This document shows, piece by piece, positions 59,811 to 64,000 of a stretch of DNA of 64,000 nucleotides. The notes below the pieces were generated by a model, which saw only the letters and a list, made by a program, of their open reading frames with translations, had not been told where the DNA came from and made no database searches. This stretch comes from Devosia sp. FJ2-5-3 (lineage in GTDB: Bacteria; Pseudomonadota; Alphaproteobacteria; Rhizobiales; Devosiaceae), in contig NZ_CP104007.1 of NCBI RefSeq assembly GCF_029201545.1, forward strand, positions 1,894,501-1,958,500, given 5' to 3'. Made by a program: the position numbers and the translations under genes. Each line of letters opens with the position of its first letter. The first letter of the stretch is position 1.

Positions 59811-61298
59811 ATGGCACTAGAAGTCGGGATCAAGCATCTTCGAGATGGGATTGAGCCCCAATTCACCAGCGGCGCCATCATGGACGTGCTCGGCGTCATC
59901 GGCCCCGCCGAGGGCGCGGATGCGGATATGTTCCCGCTGAACAAGGTCGTCTACCTGAAGTCGAACGAACGCCTGAAGGTGGCCGCGCTTGGCAGCCAGG
60001 GTACGCTGGCACAGGCCATCCGCGGCATGTCGGCTCAACTCAACGGCAGCGCTCGCGCCGCCAAGGTGGTGGTGGTTCGAACCGCCGAAGGTGCCAATGT
60101 TCAGGAGACGATCGCAAACCTCGTCGGCAGCGAGGCCAATGGCACCGGCATCTGGGCCTTCCTCGATGCGCCCGAAGACCTCGGCGTCACGCCCCGTCTG
60201 ATCATCGCACCGGGTTACACGTCTCAGACTGTCCGCGGCCTGATCAATCCCGAGATCACGGCGGCTGGCACCGGCGGCACCAATGGCACGTTCGCCCTGT
60301 CGTTCACCGGCGGAACGGGCACCGGGGGCGAGGGCACTTTCACTGTCACAGCGGGCGCCCTGACCAACGTCACCATCACCAACCCGGGCTCCTACACCGT
60401 CAAGCCCACCTTGGCCTTCACGGCCTCTACGGGCCTCACTGGCGCCTCTGCGTCGGTTGACCTCGAACAGGTTTCCAACGGCGTCTGCGCTGCCATCCCG
60501 GCGGTCACTGGCCGCCTCAAGGCCAAGTTCCTCCCTGAGGGCCCCACCAACTCCCGGCAGGACTGGCTGGACTGGTTGGAAACCCTGCCGACATCGGCCG
60601 ACATTCTTCATCCGCTTCGCCAGGACGCCAAGGTCTATGACGAGGATGGCGAACTGATCACGGTTCCTCTGTCGCCCTACATCGTGGCGCTCTATGCCCG
60701 CCGTGACTCGGAACGTGATGGCGTCCCGTCCGGCTCGATCTGCAACCAGCCGGTCTATGGCCTGGTCGGCGTTTCTCCCAAGATCCACCTGTCGCTCACC
60801 GACGAGACGTCGCAGGGCCAGGAAGACTTGGCGGCCGGCGCAGGCATCGTGGCCAAGGGAGAGGCGGGTGTCGAAGATGCTCCGGGTTCCAGCGGCTTCT
60901 CGTTCTGGGGCTATGACACCATGTCCGATCAGACGGAATGGCGCTTTGCCCATGTGAACCGCATGCGCGACTACATCGAGCTTGGCCAGATCAAGGCCAA
61001 CCGCATGTATCTCGGCCGGTTCAACATCACACTGCAGACCATCGAAGCGATCATGAACACGATCCGGATGGACCTCGCTCGGCTCGCTGCCGATCAGCAC
61101 ATCCTGTCGCCTTTCAAGGTGGACTTCGAGCCGCAGTACAACTCGGCCGGAGAGCTTCGTGATGGTGAAATCGACATCAGCTTCGCCGTCGAAGAGCCTC
61201 CTGTGCTGCGCAAGCTGATCCTCCGCTCGCGCCGTCATCTGCCCGCGCTCGATGCCCTGGTGCAGACCATCTCGGTCCAGCTCGGCGCCGCCGCTTAA
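59811..61298 (+). CDS. contractile tail sheath protein (FI-type)
   Basis: This 495-residue protein begins MALEVGIKHLRDGIEPQFTS. Sheath features include the handshake N-terminus, RLIIAPGYTSQTVRG, RRDSERDGVPSGSICNQPVY and the C-terminal DGEIDISFAVEEPPVLRKLI. An inserted Gly/Thr-rich domain (about residues 150-220, AGTGGTNGTFALSFTGGTGT) is not part of the core sheath. AAAAGGAGATCTCCA precedes the ATG. It resumes the P2-like tail module after the cargo island. Confidence 0.92.
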   Translation: MALEVGIKHLRDGIEPQFTSGAIMDVLGVIGPAEGADADMFPLNKVVYLKSNERLKVAALGSQGTLAQAIRGMSAQLNGSARAAKVVVVRTAEGANVQETIANLVGSEANGTGIWAFLDAPEDLGVTPRLIIAPGYTSQTVRGLINPEITAAGTGGTNGTFALSFTGGTGTGGEGTFTVTAGALTNVTITNPGSYTVKPTLAFTASTGLTGASASVDLEQVSNGVCAAIPAVTGRLKAKFLPEGPTNSRQDWLDWLETLPTSADILHPLRQDAKVYDEDGELITVPLSPYIVALYARRDSERDGVPSGSICNQPVYGLVGVSPKIHLSLTDETSQGQEDLAAGAGIVAKGEAGVEDAPGSSGFSFWGYDTMSDQTEWRFAHVNRMRDYIELGQIKANRMYLGRFNITLQTIEAIMNTIRMDLARLAADQHILSPFKVDFEPQYNSAGELRDGEIDISFAVEEPPVLRKLILRSRRHLPALDALVQTISVQLGAAA

Positions 61299-61316
61299 CC
61301 CCAAGGAGACGATGCC

Positions 61317-61853
61317 ATGGCTGCCGCCACCATCAACCATATCGACGCGGCCACGATCTTCGTGGGCGATGACGACCCGACCAACAGCCAGCACCTCGTC
61401 ATGAAGGGCGTTAAGCTGGCCACGCTGACTGAACGGCTGCGCGACTTCAGCCCTGGTGGCGCCCCGATGGGGCTCCAACTGGGTATGCGTAAGCTGGAAG
61501 CGCTGGAGATGACCTTCAAGCTGGAAGGGCTCAATCCGTCCGTTCGGCCGAAGTTCATGCCCCTCCAGCGCACGGTCTACACCGTTCGCGCCAACGTCCG
61601 TGATATCGCCCGCCAGGTCGATCTGCCCTTCAAGGCCATTGTCGAGGGTCGCATGACACAGATCGAGATGGGAGAGCTGGGCACCGACGACGGGGTCGAG
61701 AGCGACTACCGCATCTCCGAAATCTTCTACTGGCAGACGTTCCTGAACAATCAGGAGCTCGAATATTTCAGTGCCCTCGAAGGTTATCCCGGCGTGCGCA
61801 TCAACGGCGTCCAAGTTTTCCGCACAGTCGCTGCCAACCTCGGGCTGGTATGA
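61317..61853 (+). CDS. tail tube protein (FII-type)
   Basis: This 178-residue protein forms the inner tube. Family features are INHIDAATIFVGDDDPTNSQ, KLATLTERLRDFSPGGAPMG and the C-terminal LEYFSALEGYPGVRINGVQV. CAAGGAGACG lies before the ATG. It follows the sheath gene as in P2 and overlaps the chaperone gene by four bases. Confidence 0.92.
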   Translation: MAAATINHIDAATIFVGDDDPTNSQHLVMKGVKLATLTERLRDFSPGGAPMGLQLGMRKLEALEMTFKLEGLNPSVRPKFMPLQRTVYTVRANVRDIARQVDLPFKAIVEGRMTQIEMGELGTDDGVESDYRISEIFYWQTFLNNQELEYFSALEGYPGVRINGVQVFRTVAANLGLV

Positions 61854-62209
61854 TCGTGACAGACGAAGCTCTTAACGCCACGGCCGGCGCTGCAACGGTC
61901 AGGTTCACCAAGGATCGCTCCAAGGTCGTCATGCTCGAGTTTCCCTTCGAATATGACGGCAAGCTGATCGACCGCGTCACGATCCGTCGGCTCAGCACCG
62001 CCGAAGTCAGCCAGTATTATCGCGATCTGGCTGAAGGGGGCGCCGTTCCCGACCTGCCGTTATTCGACGTTCCCCAGGCTGTCATCGAGGCTATGGATGA
62101 CGACGATTCCTACGCGCTCCAGGAGGAGCTTAGGGCTTTTTTGCCCCGACGCTTGCAGGCCTTGGTCGAGTCGGCCCCGGTAGCTGCAAGCGAGTCGTCG
62201 GACTCGTAG
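61850..62209 (+). CDS. tail assembly chaperone E
   Basis: This 119-residue protein begins MIVTDEALNATAGAATVRFT and ends in an acidic helix (ALQEELRAFLPRRLQALVES). It matches P2 gpE / Mu gp41-like chaperones that guide tape-measure and tube assembly. A slippery T-TTT-TTG lies at 62137-62143, from which a -1 shift would make the longer E+E' product. Confidence 0.85.
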   Translation: MIVTDEALNATAGAATVRFTKDRSKVVMLEFPFEYDGKLIDRVTIRRLSTAEVSQYYRDLAEGGAVPDLPLFDVPQAVIEAMDDDDSYALQEELRAFLPRRLQALVESAPVAASESSDS

Positions 62210-62364
62210 CCCACGTCTTCAGCACGCCGATCCCGACCATAGAGGCTTGGGATTGGCACACCACGCTCGAATGGTACGCCGAGGCCCGGCATATCGACGA
62301 CAGCAAGGCCAAGTTCCAGGCCGCAATTGCTGGCGCCCAGATCAAGAAGAAACCGAGGAAATAG
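61850..62364 (+). CDS. E+E' frameshift fusion of the tail assembly chaperone
   Basis: A -1 slip on T-TTT-TTG (62137-62143) enters a frame that is open from 62134 to a TAG at 62362. The extension contains PIPTIEAWDWHTTLEWYAEA, then RHIDDSKAKFQAAIAGAQIK, the typical E' tail. P2 and many contractile phages make such a fusion. The frame just before the slip has a TAG at 62131, so E' cannot start much earlier. Use of the shift is inferred. Confidence 0.75.
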
Positions 62365-62367
62365 ACG

Positions 62368-64000
62368 ATGGCACGCACGCTGATCGGCCAGCTCATTCTG
62401 CGCATGCAGCAGAATGTGACCGCAGAGGCGCGTAAAGTCGAACAGGCCCTCGGCGGCATCGAAAGCAAGGCGCGCGCTCTGGGCAATATGCCCTGGGGTG
62501 CGCGCATGCAGCGCCAGCTCGAACTGCTCAAAGTCTCCCCTCAGGAGGCTGCGGCGGTCCGCCGGAGCTGGGATAACCTGATGACCAGCATTCAGAACGC
62601 TGGGCTCTCGGGCAAGAACAAGCGCTCCGCCATCGCTGACTGGCGCACATCCACCGTTGCGCACTTCGCAGATGTGCGGAACGCAATGGCGCAGACGGAG
62701 GCGCGTGCCCGGAAATTTGCTGGTCGCCTTAGCGACTATATGAAGCCCTTGATGGTGGCGGGTGGGTTCTACACCGCTGCGTATGGTGGCGGCCTTCTCG
62801 TCCGTGGCGGTCTAACCGCAGGCAGCGAGAGAGAGCGTGAAATCTTCCGCCAAGACATGGCCGGGATTCCGCTAAACGAACAGGCTGCAATTCAGGCCAA
62901 GGCCGCGGAGCTTTCGCAGAGATATCGCAGTGTGGACGCCACCCAGATCATGGAACTGGCACGCACGGCCCGCAACACGATGGGCACGACCGAACGCGGT
63001 CTGGAAATTCTCGAACAGATGGTCGCCGGCTATGTGGCCACCCAGTCGGCCAAGGGGGTTGATGCGGCTCCTCAAGAGATTGGCCGCTTAATCCGTGGTC
63101 TCGACAATCTCGGTTTCAACGCCGGCGGCGAGATCGGCATCGAGCATATGCAGCAGATCATCGCTGGTGCTGTGCGGGCGGTTCAGATCGAGGGTTACGA
63201 ACTCGACATGGGCACCTACTTTGATTTCGCGCGCCGCGCAAAGATCGCTGGCCCAGCGCTCTCCGCGGACTTCATGACGTCGGTCGCGCCGGCGCTTATG
63301 CAGGACATGACAGCTCACGGTGCAGGTACTGCCATCGCCAGCGGCTATCAGGCTCTGGTGACTGGTAGCAGCGCCGTCGCGAGCAAGGTCAACCTCGCTG
63401 AACAGCGTCGCCTTGGGCTTCGTTCTGGCGAGGGCGGGCCGCAAGGCTTTGGCGGCTTAGTCGATGCCGGTCTATATGGCCAGAATCCGTACCAGTGGAT
63501 CAAGGAACACCTTGTTCCTGCGCTGGAGAGGGACGGCGTCAATATGGCCGATGAGACGGCTGTCTCCCAGGCGGTCGCCAAGATTTCGCGCAACACCATG
63601 GCTACCGGGCTTTGGACGCGGATGATCACTCAGCAAGACCAGATCGACCGCAACATGGAGTTGTATTCCCAAGCCATGGGGCCAGAGGCAGGCGCCATCG
63701 CCTCGGAACGCGATCCATTCGTTGCCTATGAGGGATTCCTGTCCTCGATGTCCAATCTGTCGGGCGCAATCGCCGAGCATATGGACATTATCGTCCCCGG
63801 TCTGAATTCCATGACCGACATGCTCAATGGCTTGGCCAATGCCGTCAAAGAGAACCCCCTTCTTGCGGCGGGTGGCGTTGCTGCTGCTGGCGCGGGCGCC
63901 TTCGCAATTGGCAGCGTGGCCTGGTCGTGGATTTCGGCCGGCCCGAGCCTGCAGACTGCCGCGACCATGCTCCAAGCCGCTGCCACGTCCCTACAGGGAG
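62368..64000 (+). CDS. tail tape measure protein, 5' part
   Basis: This gene starts at the ATG at 62368 and is open to the window edge (544 codons seen). It begins MARTLIGQLILRMQQNVTAE and has helical N-terminal regions, then hydrophobic Gly/Ala-rich segments (KPLMVAGGFYTAAYGGGLLV; NPLLAAGGVAAAGAGAFAIG). Position after the E/E' chaperone is diagnostic. It sets tail length and is expelled on injection. The C-terminal part is outside the window. Confidence 0.88.
   Translation, partial: MARTLIGQLILRMQQNVTAEARKVEQALGGIESKARALGNMPWGARMQRQLELLKVSPQEAAAVRRSWDNLMTSIQNAGLSGKNKRSAIADWRTSTVAHFADVRNAMAQTEARARKFAGRLSDYMKPLMVAGGFYTAAYGGGLLVRGGLTAGSEREREIFRQDMAGIPLNEQAAIQAKAAELSQRYRSVDATQIMELARTARNTMGTTERGLEILEQMVAGYVATQSAKGVDAAPQEIGRLIRGLDNLGFNAGGEIGIEHMQQIIAGAVRAVQIEGYELDMGTYFDFARRAKIAGPALSADFMTSVAPALMQDMTAHGAGTAIASGYQALVTGSSAVASKVNLAEQRRLGLRSGEGGPQGFGGLVDAGLYGQNPYQWIKEHLVPALERDGVNMADETAVSQAVAKISRNTMATGLWTRMITQQDQIDRNMELYSQAMGPEAGAIASERDPFVAYEGFLSSMSNLSGAIAEHMDIIVPGLNSMTDMLNGLANAVKENPLLAAGGVAAAGAGAFAIGSVAWSWISAGPSLQTAATMLQAAATSLQG

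Noticed and set aside
59817..61814. 665-residue minus-strand ORF over the sheath and tube genes
   Set aside because: Antisense to two well-recognised tail genes; no start site or domain.

Overview
The window is high-GC alphaproteobacterial DNA. A Hyphomicrobiales (Rhizobiales) host, perhaps Devosia-like, is suggested by a cysD/cysNC pair, a sugar ABC transporter with a single-domain ATPase, and GcrA and MucR/Ros homologues. The genus is an inference only. About 10.9 kb of chromosome is followed by a large prophage that runs off the right edge. Chromosome (1-10.9 kb): a LysR regulator; tRNA-Thr(TGT); cysD and cysNC for sulfate activation to PAPS; a ROK repressor facing a xylose-type xylF-xylH-xylG transporter; and glutathione-dependent formaldehyde dehydrogenase. 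The sequence then enters a tRNA-Cys gene that is cut off just after its anticodon arm at 10927, which marks the left attachment site. Prophage early left arm (11.0-20.5 kb, leftward): integrase, an excisionase-like protein, a tightly overlapping run of small genes (Lar-like, DUF551-like, DUF1364-like), then NinB, SSB and a Bet-family annealing protein. Immunity region (20.5-22.1 kb): a CI/LexA-like repressor and a small Cro-like protein, divergent across three operators of form GGGAwryWTCCC. Rightward replication and DNA-modification operon (22.1-32.5 kb): RuvC-like nuclease, cytosine and adenine methyltransferases, GcrA, and a primase-helicase; one membrane-protein gene sits on the opposite strand. 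Second leftward operon (36.7-32.5 kb): many tiny genes, a MucR/Ros protein and a HerA/YjgR-like ATPase. Its promoter carries the same repressor operators, and a 12-base element recurs upstream of five of its genes. A 0.7 kb non-coding stretch with a strong terminator and two abutting palindromes precedes the late genes. Late genes (37.5-64 kb, rightward): a lambda-type packaging and head module (Nu1, A, B, W, C with nested scaffold, D, E) joined to a P2-type contractile tail (V, W, J, I, fibre and adhesin genes, sheath FI, tube FII, E/E' with a -1 frameshift, tape measure cut by the window edge). Between the fibre genes and the sheath gene, at the position of the P2 Z/fun moron locus, sits a 5 kb terminator-bounded cargo island. 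It holds two large surface or secreted-type proteins sharing a paralogous DUF4214-like N-terminus, one of them S-layer/RTX-like, plus an XRE regulator and a second MucR/Ros protein. This island is the best candidate for an undescribed phage-encoded system, such as lysogenic conversion of the cell surface. No holin, endolysin, CRISPR array or insertion sequence was recognised; a small CCxxHD membrane protein is the only lysis-type candidate.
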